Source of the DNA: Sialis fuliginosa
Taxonomy: Eukaryota > Arthropoda > Insecta > Megaloptera > Sialidae
DNA length: 64,000 bases
Assembly: GCA_961205875.1 (NCBI GenBank)
Contig: OY540819.1
Location: 3,536,501 to 3,600,500 of the forward strand
Direction: 5' to 3'
Numbering within the stretch: the stretch's first letter is position 1; the number at the start of each line of letters is the position of its first letter. The notes beneath the pieces are model-generated. The model was not told where the DNA came from. It searched no databases and saw only the letters and a list, made by a program, of their open reading frames with translations. Position numbers and translations under genes: made by a program. This document shows positions 48,431-60,790 of this stretch, one piece after another.

Positions 48431-48775
48431 GCTTAAGATACGAGAAACTTTATGATCGTTTTAAAATGAGACAACATTTTTTTAGGTCAAGACAAACATT
48501 TTTCGTTTCGTGTCTTTTTGTCTGTGTGTCTACCCCTTGAATCCTTGTCACACACATAACTTATGAACCACTGAACGGATATTAATGAAACTTGGTTTGA
48601 TGGTTGATTCTAACTTGAGGTAAGGGGGAAGGTTACATCCCAAAATACTTATTTTTTCATTCAAGATATCTCAAGAACGACACATGTTACGTAAAAATTT
48701 TATACAATCTTTTTTTAGAGCATTCAATTTCCTATGCTATAGATTTACAACGTTTGATGTAAAATATTCCCTTTA
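48431..48775 (+). mobile_element. Dispersed repeat with TCTG remnant (family L, copy 3)
   Basis: Collinear with 29386-29775 (GAAACTTTATGATCGTTTTA, CCTTGAATCCTTGTCACACA, CAAGATATCTCAAGAACGAC, AAATATTCCC). It ends just before the target duplication of the palindromic element at 48790. Confidence 0.72.
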
Positions 48776-48789
48776 AAATATATATGTAT

Positions 48790-49914
48790 TAGGGTGCTTT
48801 TTTTTGCGACTATTTTTTTTTCACTCCCACCTCAAAATTTTCTTGGAAATACCTCAAAAAAAACTCCCTGAAAATTTTGAGCCCTTAATATTAATATTAA
48901 GTACTCGCTTTCAGCGTTTAAAGATTTCCCATTGAAAATACACGTAAACTTGAACTTTTTTTTTTTACTTTTTATAGCTCAGAGGCATTTTATCCTATTT
49001 GAACGTTTGAAAAACCAAATTACGCAGAATTAAATATTCTATAAAAGTATTTATTGCAACGAAACTGTAACTTACAAGGGTGAGACAGTACAGGTGATTA
49101 AAGTCAAATTTTTCATGAATTTCTTGTTTTTTCATTGTTATTTCATAAATGGCTGAAAATACAGAAAAAGTTTAAATAAAAAAGTTGTAGCAAATTCAAT
49201 TTTCTTCAAAAAAGATCCTGAGCATCAAATCTCTATTATTGATATTTTTCAAGATAATAAGCTTCTTGTTTTTTATGATTTACGATTTTCATGAACATAA
49301 AGAACATCTATTTGAGGTTATTTACCTCTTCTTTTCTTCTTGACTTTGAAAAAGTAGATAATAACTTTTAAAAAAAATTGTTTTTAATAATTAGAGTCGC
49401 GAATTCATGAAAATCGTAAATCATAAAAAACAAAAAGCTTATTATCTTGAAAAATATCAATAATAGAGATTTGATGCTCAGGATCTTTTTTGAAGAAAAT
49501 TGAATTTGCTACAACTTTTTTATTTAAACTTTTTCTGTATTTTCAGCCATTTATGAAATAACAATGAAAAAACAAGAAATTCATGAAAAATTTGACTTTA
49601 ATCACCTGTACTGTCTCACCCTTGTAAGTTACAGTTTCGTTGCAATAAATACTTTTATAGAACATTTAATTCTGCGTAATTTGGTTTTTCAAACGTTCAA
49701 ATAGGATAAAATGCCTCTGAGCTATAAAAAGTAAAAAAAAAAAAGTTCAAGTTTACGTGTATTTTCAATGGGAAATCTTTAAACGCTGAAAGCGAGTACT
49801 TAATATTAATATTAAGGGCTCAAATTTTCAGGGAGTTTTTTTTTAGGTATTTCCAAGAAAATTTTGAGGTGGGAGTGAAAAAAAAAAAATAGTCGCAAAA
49901 AAAAAAGCACCCTA
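48790..49914. mobile_element. Giant hairpin element, TAGGGTGC ends, 8-bp TSD
   Basis: Arms 48790-49295 and 49404-49914 are almost identical over ~505 bases around a 108-base loop. Termini TAGGGTGC and GCACCCTA are flanked by ATATGTAT at 48782-48789 and 49915-49922, an exact 8-bp duplication. No coding frame. The end and the TSD length match 26386-27328, although the interiors differ. Confidence 0.92.
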
Positions 49915-49922
49915 ATATGTAT

Positions 49923-51219
49923 ATTCAAAACACGATTGAAATTCAGAAAATGAGGTAATAAATATTATATAAACATGCATTCATACAAAATAGAATAACT
50001 TCCCATTCTCCAAATCTATATCAGGTATATAAAATATGCATTGTCACGAATATGATAAAATAGTTCAAAGCTGATGTGTTTGTGCATATTTATGTGCGAC
50101 AGTTTAAACAAAATATCGAATTATCGAAAACTATATATTACACATAATTGTTTATAGATATGCATATGACAGTTGTTCAAATCTGACTCTATAAAATATT
50201 CTGTACAATGTTCAAACGAATTGTGAATAGTAAATTTAATTCTGTGTTTTAGTAACTCAATATATTTTACAAATAAGTCATAAAACAATTATAGTATCAT
50301 TTATTTGTTTATTTTATTAGTCAATATACTTTTAGAATTAGAATACAATAACTCAGAACTCACAAAAAACAAATTGTTAAAACAAACTTTAAAAAAATTA
50401 TAAGGTAGAAGCGTAGGTACTAATAATTATAATTAAAGGTAAATTATTTTTCCGGAGTTTCATTTTCATCAACAGTAAAACTGCCATTAATTATTTTTTT
50501 TATAAGAAAATAAAAATTTTAAATATATTTTAATACGAACTTGTCGTAAATCAATTAATTATCATAGAGCCTAAACTAATTCGAGAGATTAAACATTCTA
50601 ACAGTAAAAGTTTCATTAAAATCGGTTCAAATGATTTTGTACTAAGTCGATAGACAAAATTTTCAAGAATTATCAAAACTGATTATACTTCCTGTAAAAC
50701 GACAAACTCAAAAAATGTGTTTCCATTGTATTTACCAACAAAACGACTACAGATGTTAATATGCACTACACCTACATACATATATTATATATGTATATGC
50801 AAAGGTTAAGGCTTCTATTTCTTTGAGCATCCTTTCTAGTAAAAAGTACAGGCGTTAATTTTTTTTTGGATGGGGGAAGGGTGTGGCATTAAAATAAATG
50901 AAACGAATACCCCCGCTTCTTTCATCTTTGAAATAATTCATGATAAATCGTTTGATAACAAAAAACTATTGAATAGAAAAAAAGTGTTCACAACGAAAAA
51001 AAAAGTTTTTGTAAAGTGTGAAGAACAGGACTCATTTGGAACAAGGTGGATCCCCAAGAAACCCCGTCCTTAACAACATAAATTTCAGAAATTTATCCGA
51101 AAGAATCCGTCCGAAGAATTGAGCCCGATATAAAATATAGCACAGATGTCAACAGTACAAATGTAACTCATTAAAGCACTCTACGTTATTCAATGAACAA
51201 ACATACACACACGGGCAGA
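49923..51219. other. AT-rich spacer
   Basis: No bounded repeat or gene. A 67-codon open frame at 50870-51073 has no domain features and is most likely chance. Confidence 0.35.
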
Positions 51220-51600
51220 ATTTGACAAGGCGAGTTAATCCTGTAGCCCCAGCGTAGTCCAGTAGCTGCGCACACAAAGGTTGTCCCGCCCATGGTAATT
51301 TATTATCCCGATATGAAACGCTGTCACTGTATATTTTAATACCGTATGTTTTATGATTGTAATAAATATCTCGATAGACGATCTTTTAAATTATAACTCT
51401 GATAGATATTTGCCCACTCAACTATGTGGGGAGGAGTCGGGCCGGGTAATTTATGGCGCCATTTATCACAGCAGTGTTCTCTCTGCACACCCTTCCCGTT
51501 GTCGATGTTAACTGCGCGCCCGATTCCATCTGTACGCTAGTGTCGATATCGTCTTGTAGAAGAATTGGGAGCAAATGCTTAATACAAATCGTATCGATAC
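51220..51600. promoter_or_regulatory. Two CpG-richer patches, candidate enhancer
   Basis: 51230-51300 (CCAGTAGCTGCGCACAC, TTGTCCCGCCCATGG) and 51425-51560 (GGAGTCGGGCCGGGTAATTT, ATGGCGCCATTTATCACAGC, AACTGCGCGCCCGATTCC). ATTTATGG/CCATTTAT resembles Cad/Abd-B-type homeodomain sites. Unique in the window. The role is inferred. Confidence 0.35.
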
Positions 51601-51806
51601 TGTGTGATTCAGTGTGTACTTTTAACATGAGAATTTATTAACATTCCTAGACTAATCATGTTAATATGTAAATCTGTACGCTTTGTGCAATATATAGCAA
51701 GAAAAATGTTTGAGTCTTCAATTTTGTTCTACTTTTACAAAGTGATGTACTTGATCCCCCAAAAATACCTCAGGCAAATTTGTCAAATATACATAATATA
51801 CATATA

Positions 51807-52195
51807 TGCCCGTTTGCACCGTGTTAGTTAAGTCTGACTTAAATTTAAGTCAATCTTAAGACAACGATTTTAGTTGCGCCGTTCTGCACAATTTCTTAAG
51901 TCTATCGTAAATCTAAGTCCTTGCTAGCGAGGTCTTAAGTCAAACTTAATGTAAGGAACCACATTTCTCTTTTGAAATTATGTTCCTTTGTTTTGAATTT
52001 CGACTAAAATATGTGTTTGACAGATGCGTTTTTGAAAAATCAGCCTTTTTGTGTAAGTGTTGTCATGATTAACGGTTTTATAGCTAAGCATGTTGGCTTG
52101 AGAGACGGTGCAAACGAAACAAAACTTAAGCTTTGCTCAGACTTAATCCAGACTTAGCTAAGTCTGACTTAAGTTTAATACGGTGCAAACGGGCA
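51807..52195. mobile_element. MITE with TGCCCGTTTGCACCGT ends
   Basis: Left TGCCCGTTTGCACCGT, right ACGGTGCAAACGGGCA. Inside, TAAGTCTGACTTAA repeats in both arms and near the middle. 389 bp, no coding. TSD not clear. Confidence 0.82.
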
Positions 52196-52772
52196 ATCGA
52201 GTTCCGAAATTAATATATAGAATACATTTTTCGAAAGTATTTTTCCAAAATGATTGAAAAGCATATCTTCGCATTTTTAAAACTGGGGTGGTCATTTTAG
52301 AGATAATAGTTTTCATTTTGATTAGAATTTGTGTTTGTTTGTAATACAATTTCTAAATAAGACTTTTTAAAAACGTATTTAGTGGAGAGGTCTCATGAAT
52401 TAGACGGTTTTCAAAGGGCATTTACGATAAGACCACAAGTACAAATATATATTTTTTTCAAAATAACGATCATACTCTTGACAGTACCTTTTAGGCATCA
52501 TTCAATATATTCAGCATTGAAAGTAAAAAAAACTCAATAAGCTAGGCGATACCTATGAAAAATTCTGACTGGATTTTTGCCATATAATGTTTTTTTAAAT
52601 ATCATGAAGTTTCCTTCCTCCACCGAAGTTGGCGTGACTTCCGTGCGAGAAGGGACAAAAACATTTTTTCGTGGAAAATATGGAATCAAATCAGCATTAT
52701 TTCTTAATTTTTATAATTTTACCGATTGGTTGCCTAGTCTAGCCTACAAGCTGTTTTTCGATGTTACATATA
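52196..52772. other. AT-rich spacer
   Basis: No gene or bounded element; an 82-codon open frame running into the Helitron end is not supported. Confidence 0.35.
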
Positions 52773-53633
52773 TCCTTAATATATATAAAGCTCAACGTCT
52801 CTCTGTCTGTCTGTCTGTCCGTTAGTTACCTTATCACTCGAGAACCACTTATCGAATTTACGTTTTTTAATTCATAGGTACATTCTCTGGCCAGGTTATA
52901 GGCTATATTTTGGTACGTTAGGTAACATAACAACCAAGCAGTGACGATAATAGTAAATCAAGTCGGAAAAAATTTTGCCGTCGGCGCGCTGTTTTGCAAT
53001 ACGCTGCCTAAACCGTTCAATATAGAACAAAATAATGTATTGAAGAATTGTGTAGAATCAAAAGTTCTACAATAAAGTCCGCGATACCATATGTCTAACT
53101 TTTATATTTAAGCCACAATGACTGCTTTTATGTTACAAAGAAAACATAAAATATTTGGGTTCTGTTTACGTGGACTTATGACATGCAAAACATTAATCCT
53201 TATCGAAATAAATGATTTCATCGTCATAAGTACTTAATGTAGATATAATTTGCCCTTTACAGCATCCAATTTGGTCGTATAGTTTAGAAAATATCGAATT
53301 ATATGTTATACGGGAAAATATTATTCGTGCGAGCGATGGTGACCCGTGTATGGCGATGGAACGTACCAACTAGAAGCGCAGGGCAGAGGGAAGGGAACAG
53401 GCCGGTATTCTTTTGATTGTCAATTGTTTATTTTGTTTTCAATAATTAACTTTTTTTAAATAGAACAAAAATTATTTTTACTTTTTGTTCTGATTCGCTT
53501 AGTAGGTAGGTAATTTAAGTGTTGTTTGGTTTTTATTACAATAATAACTAATCGTGTTTGTATTTAATTCAACTATATATTTTTTAAATCCCAAACAATA
53601 ATTCCGTAGTCCACGCGAGCGAAGCCGTGCTAG
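52773..53633 (+). mobile_element. Non-autonomous Helitron
   Basis: The 5' end is TCCTTAATATATATAAAGC after an A (52772), followed by a TCTG-rich tract, the usual look of insect Helitron 5' ends. The 3' end has a short hairpin (CCACGCGAGCGAAGCCGTG) and terminates CTAG at 53630-53633, before a T (53634). Helitrons insert between A and T and end CTRR after a hairpin, with no TIR or TSD, and all of this is met. 861 bp, no Rep/helicase coding. Confidence 0.85.
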
Positions 53634-53756
53634 TATATATTATAATTGTTAATTAGTACAGTATTGGTAGATTTTGTGATGCGAATTGATGACGTAAATT
53701 ATATATACATATACATAACATGCAAATTAATCTCCTTGAATAAAAAAGTACGAAAC

Positions 53757-53785
53757 TCACAAAAAGTTGAGAACCACTGATGAAT
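53757..53785 (-). mobile_element. hAT-type terminal fragment
   Basis: On the minus strand this reads CAGTGGTTCTCAACTTTTTG, a typical hAT end. No partner end found in the vicinity. Confidence 0.4.
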
Positions 53786-54009
53786 CCATCCATAATAATG
53801 ATAATAATTATAATAACACGACACGATACTTGATGGTATATATTGTTTATTTCGTTACATTGTTCTAAAGTATGATTTGTTAGGTCCTACCGGCTGGCGA
53901 GATTGTATCTGGCAGTATATGAAAGGTAGACCATTAATCAAATATCCGAGGCGGCTAAGTTGAAAGAAGAAGAAGAAGACATTAGTACACGGCGAATGGG
54001 GTCAGCGCG

Positions 54010-54215
54010 ATGTTGAGCACGGTGTTGTAAAATTGGGTGCGAGTTTTAATTAACATCTCACAGTGGACTAAAGTAGGTATCGGTTTTAATTAAACTTTCA
54101 CGGTGTAGTAACAAAAGCATTCGGTATAATTAAATTCTCACGGTGTTAAGAAGTAGACAACAGTGTGACTATCCTTTCACGATGTTCTAAAGTAGGCATC
54201 CGTTTAATTAAATTG
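54010..54215 (+). repeat. ~40-bp degenerate minisatellite with TTAATTAA and CACGGTGT
   Basis: Units start near 54043, 54083, 54124, 54163 and 54202 (spacing 39-41), with a partial unit before. Typical unit text: G(T)TTTAATTAA, then CTCACGGTGT or TTTCACGATGT, then TAAAGTAGGCATC-like ends. Individual units differ at many positions, so the array is old. Confidence 0.7.
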
Positions 54216-54610
54216 TATTTGTGGGATGGTGTTGAATCTGTAGAAGATTAAATGCGACAAAAGACAGTCGTGTGTTATTAAATACTAGGCGATTAGTTTA
54301 ATTAACTTGGTGATTTGCAGGTCCTGTTAGGACCAACTGGGTAAATACCGACCAAAATATAAAATACATTTCTATTCATTGCAAATTAGAGCTTAATATA
54401 TCGAGGTTCTTTAAAGAAACTTGTCTAAAAGTACACTATAAAGATTTTTTGCTAGGCATAACCATAGGAACTGACTTAATTGTATCCATGGAGGTCATTA
54501 GAGGTGTAATTTTCATAATCTGTGATAGTTGATTCCGGAGTAGAACTGGGCGTACATTTTTCGAATCACGCGAGAGTATGTGATTTTCTTTATTAATTTT
54601 TTATCTTTAA

Positions 54611-55138
54611 TCAGTAATGGTTATATTTAAATTAAAATTACTGAAATTTGTTGATATTTGATTACTACCATTTCTCAATATTAATCTATATACATTTAAC
54701 TATCTTACAGCGTGATTTGATGACAATCGGCCCATAGGTGTCAAAATGGTGGATATTTGAACTAATTATTAGTATAATTTATTTATTAATTATTATATTA
54801 TAGCAACTGCTTTACATTGTTTCAAATTTGACGATTCTTTCTTTTATATCTTTTGTGTCGTAGTACTTATCATTTTGTAATTATTAGCAAGTGTCCATCT
54901 CTGCGTGCTCATTACTGTTTTACTTTACCCATTGCTGAAGAAATAACATAAACCAAATAAAAGGCAATACTTTAAAAAACAAACTATATTTGCGGACTTT
55001 GGTGATTAAATTGATTAAATTAAGAAGTGCTTGTTTTATTAGTAACATGAGTTCATGACAATTACAAAAAAGAAGCCCGTCAATTACAAAAACAGTAAAC
55101 CTGGCTCTTATAGCGGCCATAACTGGTGCCAGTACCTT
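54611..55138 (+). mobile_element. MITE, family A copy 5
   Basis: The right end ACTGGTGCCAGTACCTT is intact; the left end is degraded to TCAGTAATGG. Internal blocks GATTACTACCATTTCT, GATGACAATCGGCCCATAGG and TTTGCGGACTTTGG are as in copies 3 and 4. Non-coding. Confidence 0.82.
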
Positions 55139-55793
55139 ATGTATTGATTAACATAATGTTTACTTTCGCGACCAACAGATAAAAAAATAAAAATCTCTGA
55201 GTACATTTATTATAAACATCATCAAATCTTAATTACCATCAAAATATTTCAGCATATCAAAAAAAAAAAAAACCATTAAGTATATATAAGTGAGAAATTA
55301 TGTTTCTAGTTTTTACTGAAATGACAAAGGCAATATCTCAGAGCAAACACAAAAATAATATTTATCACCTCCACACCTGGCCTGCTATAAATTCACGTAA
55401 TGAAAAATTAAATTTATGAGCCTTGAAGATTTTAGTGCCAATTAAACTAGTTTTGCTAAATCTGATTACGGAAGAGGATGCATTTAATGATAATTATTTT
55501 TAATGGCCATTTTTATGGAAATTATTCATACATATGAACTCATTATACCCACATATTATTACGCGTGTATTCTATATTTGTCAGTAATTACACATCTGTG
55601 TAATGTTTATTAATAGAATATATACACATTTTAATTAATGATATTATTATACATAGTCTTGTAATATAAAATAAAGATTGTTATTTATATTTTAATTGCG
55701 AATTTAAATAATACACTATCATTAAAGATAACTTTTATGTAGGTGTCTAGTACCTACATTCTGAATGAATATTTAAATCTCTTTTTAAAGAAA
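55139..55793. other. AT-rich spacer
   Basis: No gene, repeat boundary or motif cluster seen. Confidence 0.4.
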
Positions 55794-56050
55794 TCGATCC
55801 AGACTATCGAGCCAGCCTTAGACCGGTCTCGATCTAGTCTCGCTCCAATCAAATCTTATGATATTTACATTAACGAGCCACTCTCGGGACGGTCTCGATA
55901 CGATCCATACCAGGTTCGATCACACTCCAGTAAAATATTCTTTGCACTATGCTGTATCGGAGCGAGATTGGACGGAGACCTGACCGATACCTATATAATT
56001 ATTTGATTGGAGCGAGACCGGATCGAGACCGGCTCTATAGTCTGGATCGA
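55794..56050. mobile_element. GC-richer MITE with TCGATCCAGACTAT ends
   Basis: Left TCGATCCAGACTAT then GAGCC, right GGCTC then ATAGTCTGGATCGA. GGTCTCGATCTAGTCTCGC and TGGAGCGAGACCGG also match across the middle, so almost the whole 257 bp is an imperfect inverted repeat. TSD not visible. Confidence 0.82.
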
Positions 56051-59000
56051 CCCTAAACGAGTGAAAATGCAGCCAACATAGGTATGAACGGATGATTCAA
56101 ATAAGCCTGCGTTTGTGCCTGTTTCGGGTGCGTATATATTTGTTTTAAGTTTTAAGTACATAATTGGTAATATTTGATAGTTATATATTTTTTGTACTCA
56201 CCTATACTTCAAACGAAGCGTATCAAAATTAAAAGACTGCTCCAGATTGATAACTGAAAAAAATAAGAACATATCATAAGTGGTCATTATTCGAACAAAA
56301 TCACAATAAATATTATTATATTAATATTTAAACCGTTATTTCTGAAAGTGGTATAAATCAAATAAAAAAATATTTATGTTTAACTTCTGTTACAAATATA
56401 TTGAATTCTTAGACAGTCGATACTAGTCGATAGTAATTTTCTGTTAAATGGAATACAAAACCTTAAAAATCCCGAAACTCTAGTATGTAAACTTTTAGCT
56501 CATATTTTTATTTTTTAGATTTTTTTATTACCTATACCAAACAAATATTAACAATGTAAACTATTATTTCTTTATTAAAATAATTATACATATATTTTTA
56601 CACATACTCAATTTTAAACAGCAGAACAAATTAGTTTAAATCAAATACAAAAGAGTCATAACCGAATTTATCATATCTTTATATTATTATATTTAAATAA
56701 ATTGGCCATTACTGTTTCAGTATCTAGCATAAATAATTAATAATTATTTATTGTGTTCAATAAAATATGCTGCTAGAATAATAATAATAATTTCAATAGC
56801 AGTAACAGCTGTCAATTTAAATAATATTTATATACAAACGTTAAATAATTAACTAGAAATGTACAGATAGGTACCCCGGCCGTATATTGTGATAGCAGTT
56901 TATGTACAAGCTGATCATAAAACTGCAAATAACGATTTTATATTTTAATTTATTGGATATTTTACATGCACATAGTAACAATAGCTTGTGTGTATGACAT
57001 ATGTGTGATTGTTTTAACAATACAGTATATAAATAAACATATAATAGTAAAATAAATATAAATTATATTCATCATAAATTATATTTGTAATTTTTTTTAA
57101 ATATTGAGAAATTTTCTACTCTGTATACGATTGTTGTATTAAATGGTTAAAAACTGCATCTTTTTGAGTATATTTTTATTTATTTAATTTAACTTATCTT
57201 TCGATTTCTCTACTAGGATCTCATAGATCACATAATATGTTTTTTAATAATAAAATTTTTTAAAAATAATACATATTTTAACAAATATCTCCCACCCCCA
57301 TAAATTTAATTTATTTACCCTCTGCCAATATCGTTGTGAATACTAATTTGATTAAATTGATAACAATTTGAGTTACAGTAAAAACTCATTGTCATTTTGG
57401 GGCCTATTAGACTCCAGTGTCAAAACATTTTCTGACATTTTTTTTAAACGAAACAAATTTTTGTTGTGTTTATATTTTAATATTTAGTGGAAATCATAAA
57501 TGAAAATTTTCGCATTTGTATTATTTTTTTATTTAAAAAACGCAAGGAATTTATTTTTAAGAATATTTTGTTATTTTTTATAAATACAATTTTAACTTCT
57601 CGAGAAATCCAGCATGAATTTCCTATTCCCCGAAAAAATGGAGAAAAAAAACTGGTTCTTAAACCATTACGCATTGCAGAACCTAAACCGAAATTTTTAT
57701 TTCAAATTAGCTTCGAATCTCTAATAATTACAAATAAATATTTGGAACACTCTTTTCAAAAAATTATAATTATTCTTTTGGGACCACTCTGTACACAAGT
57801 TGTGACTGATTCCATTTACAATGTGCAAAAATCAATAAACAACACTTATCGACAGATAAATTAATTATATCGTATTACTGTAGGGAGTAATTTATTCAGT
57901 GCCCAAAGCCGTTCCTTCTCGACTGGAGCTGTGTATGGCAGCGTTGTTAACATCATTGTCGAGGATCATTTGTTATTTATAATAAAATTTTATGTTTATA
58001 TATAGATATTGTACGCATATACATTATACATATATACACATGCCATGTATTTATTTTTAATTGCAAACTAATCGTTAAAATATAATGTAAATAACTGTTG
58101 TAAAATGACAAATAAAAATATTTAAAGGGAACAAATTAAATGCGCACTATTTTAAATAAAATGAGAAATAGTGAAGCAATTATAAAATAAACAATATTAA
58201 ACAGTATTTTTTGTGTTCTAGCAATAATTAATATAAACTAGCGTTAAAAAATACTTTTTGTTCATAAAAGAAAATAAAATTGCACCTTAAAATGGCTAAA
58301 TGAGTATTAGGTTGGTGAGATTTGTACTAAATGAGCAATATCATGAATTTATATTATATTTTATAAATCGTTGATATTCTAATAAAATACAAGTTAACTG
58401 TCCTTGGTTAGGGCAATATACTGGGGCGAAATCGAGTTGATTATAGTTTTGGGTTGGTTATTTTTTGTTAGGTTAGGTTAGGTTTGTCATCAAGACCGAG
58501 AAAACTATCGTTTCTCTAAAAAACTAGAGAAATTAAAACTCATTTTCATATAAATTAATTGAAATTAAAACTGGTTAAAATCTGTGTAATACGGTTTCAA
58601 AATTATGGCAGTTAAGTACATAAGTATTAAAATCAACACGACAGTTACACGTAAAGTTTTGGTACCGCTGGTCATGAGCACGTCACAGTATCAGTAAGCA
58701 TAACATTTTATTGACCATTTCTGTAATAATTGGCGTTCGCAAAACTGGTTCTTGCGTTCCCAACAACTTTATAGTGTATAATAACAAGGCTTGCGCTATC
58801 TGAAACATTGCCATACTATTATATACCCACTTTTCTTTATCCATCAATCATTTTTATTATCCATAATTAATACGTAGCTATGCTTAGGCAGCTTACCATT
58901 AAATAATTAAATTGTTATTATGCAAAATAATTCAAAACCTAATTAACAGGTTTTCTAACAGCTTGTTACAGTCACAAGGTTCTATAAATTATAGACGTTG

Positions 59001-59337
59001 TGTTTCCATTTTTGTACAGTAAATAAGTTTAAAATATTGTGTATGTAATTTGCATCGATGTTTTTATGTAATGTTGCCGGATTGGGGAAATTGTATATTG
59101 TAGTAGTGATTTATTACTAGCGGAATTTGGACAACTTGCTATGAATGAGTGCATAGAAATTGTTGATTTGTGTCGGATTGTAGTAATATGAATCTTATTT
59201 ATTTAGATTTTGATATAATGTAGTTTATTAGTGCATATGGCATATATATATAAAATTTTAAGGTTTATTCATCAAATTAAAAAAAGGGAATATGGATTAT
59301 TAAAAAGCACAATTAATTTTGACTCTATCTATTTTTT
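56051..59337. other. Long AT-rich desert
   Basis: No gene that I can support. (TTAGG)3 at 58468-58482 is a very short telomere-type tract. A small GC-richer patch lies at 57895-57965. The 125-codon open frame at 57487-57864 has no recognisable domain. Confidence 0.4.
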
Positions 59338-59610
59338 AGGGTTCCGAAGAAACACTATTTACCCATTAAGGACCAAACGAACAATTTTTTTTGTCAATCT
59401 TTGAGCTCCAAACTCATTAAGAATAACGGAAGTAATATAAATAGAAGTAATGTATTTGACTACGGGACGACATAGATTTTTTTATTTTTATATCTAGACG
59501 AGTGGGGTTATCAAAATGCAGATCTCAATTACTAGAATATGACACTATTTTTATTTTTTAACTAAAAAATGCACTTGTAAATAGCTCTAAATAGTCCACG
59601 TCGGAACTCT
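59338..59610 (+). mobile_element. Dispersed repeat family J, copy 2
   Basis: Starts GGGTTCCGAAGAAAC and ends TCGGAACTCT; contains one unit (ATATCTAGACGAGTGGGGTT... GCACTTG) matching those in transglutaminase intron 5. Shorter than copy 1 because only one unit is present. Confidence 0.65.
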
Positions 59611-60599
59611 TATGGCAAACACCCGTGTATGTCTTGACCGAATTTTTTATACATACGATAAATTATACCTATAAAAAATCGATATTTTTATTAACTTACT
59701 TGTTGCTTCCATTGACAAACTATATCTTGTTATAGAATGAAAAATATTTAAATCATACTGACATATGAAGGGATAATTGAAAGATTGTTAAAAGTATTAC
59801 ATTAGTGTCATTTTTTAGAAACATATACAAAAAATATTACCTAAATTTAACCATATGTTAAGACCTCTATATGTTATAATAATAGTATTGTAATTTGTAA
59901 GCAATTCATTCCCGAGGAATTTATATATCCGTTACAACAAAATATTTCCACCGAGGAAGTAATTATTTCTTATAACGTATGTCTTAATTATGGATAAAAT
60001 ATTTAGTAGAACTCCATAAAAAAGTATAAGAACCGCTTCATTAGACAACAAACATTTCCTTTATAAAGCAATTTTACAAATGGGGCTAATAAGATAACAT
60101 TAGATATTAATTTTTATAGTTCTGTTAAAACTGGTATTAGACGTGGCTTGATATATTTCTGTATGTAAATTAACTACATACAAACATAAGACATGTTTGT
60201 GTTTGTTGTTTTGTTATTTATTGTTTACATTGGTGTTTATGTGATTAATATACCATACAGTATGATTTCAAAGTCCTTATACATCAAGAAAGATGTGTGT
60301 TTAATACAAGATGATAATAATATTGTATTTTATTATTTAATATTTCGATTTGCTTTTTCATTTTATAAGCTCTTGGAATCTTTACTAGTACAATGACTAA
60401 ACAAAACTAAAATAGCACATTGTATCTAGACATAGCCTACATTTTAATAAATATATTAGTACTGATTGTATTTTATTTATATATATGATATCTACCTACA
60501 TATGATATTTATTTGTAACCATACAAAAAGCAATCGGCACTAAAAACAAATAAAACCTATAAATTTACCCACGTATTAATCAAAGTAGGTTAGGTTCAG
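59611..60599. other. AT-rich spacer
   Basis: No gene or repeat boundary seen. Confidence 0.4.
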
Positions 60600-60790
60600 A
60601 AACAATTACCGATCGACGAGATACGATCTAATGATTTGATGTGTACACACATTTATCAAAGGTGCAACAATAAATTGTGTAAAGTTAATTTAAGAGATCT
60701 AGGTGGTGTTGGGGCAACAGATTCACCAACATCGTCTTTTGTTAATTACCGGATCTGACACAGAGCTGTGAATGTTCAGGCGCGTATTAA
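60600..60790. promoter_or_regulatory. Weakly CpG-richer segment
   Basis: Contains ACCGATCGACGAGATACGAT, ATCAAAGGTGC (TCF-like) and TAATTACCGGATC. Unique in the window. GTGTTCAGGCGCGTA recurs ~110 bases apart (60774 and 60888), a short local duplication. Confidence 0.28.

Noticed and set aside
57487-57864. 125-codon open frame on plus strand
   Set aside because: Phe/Ile/Lys/Asn-rich from AT-rich DNA, no domain, no splice or promoter context; likely chance.
58468-58482. (TTAGG)3 as a telomeric remnant
   Set aside because: Only three units, well within chance or transposon origin; the better tract at 10471 is inside a transposon.
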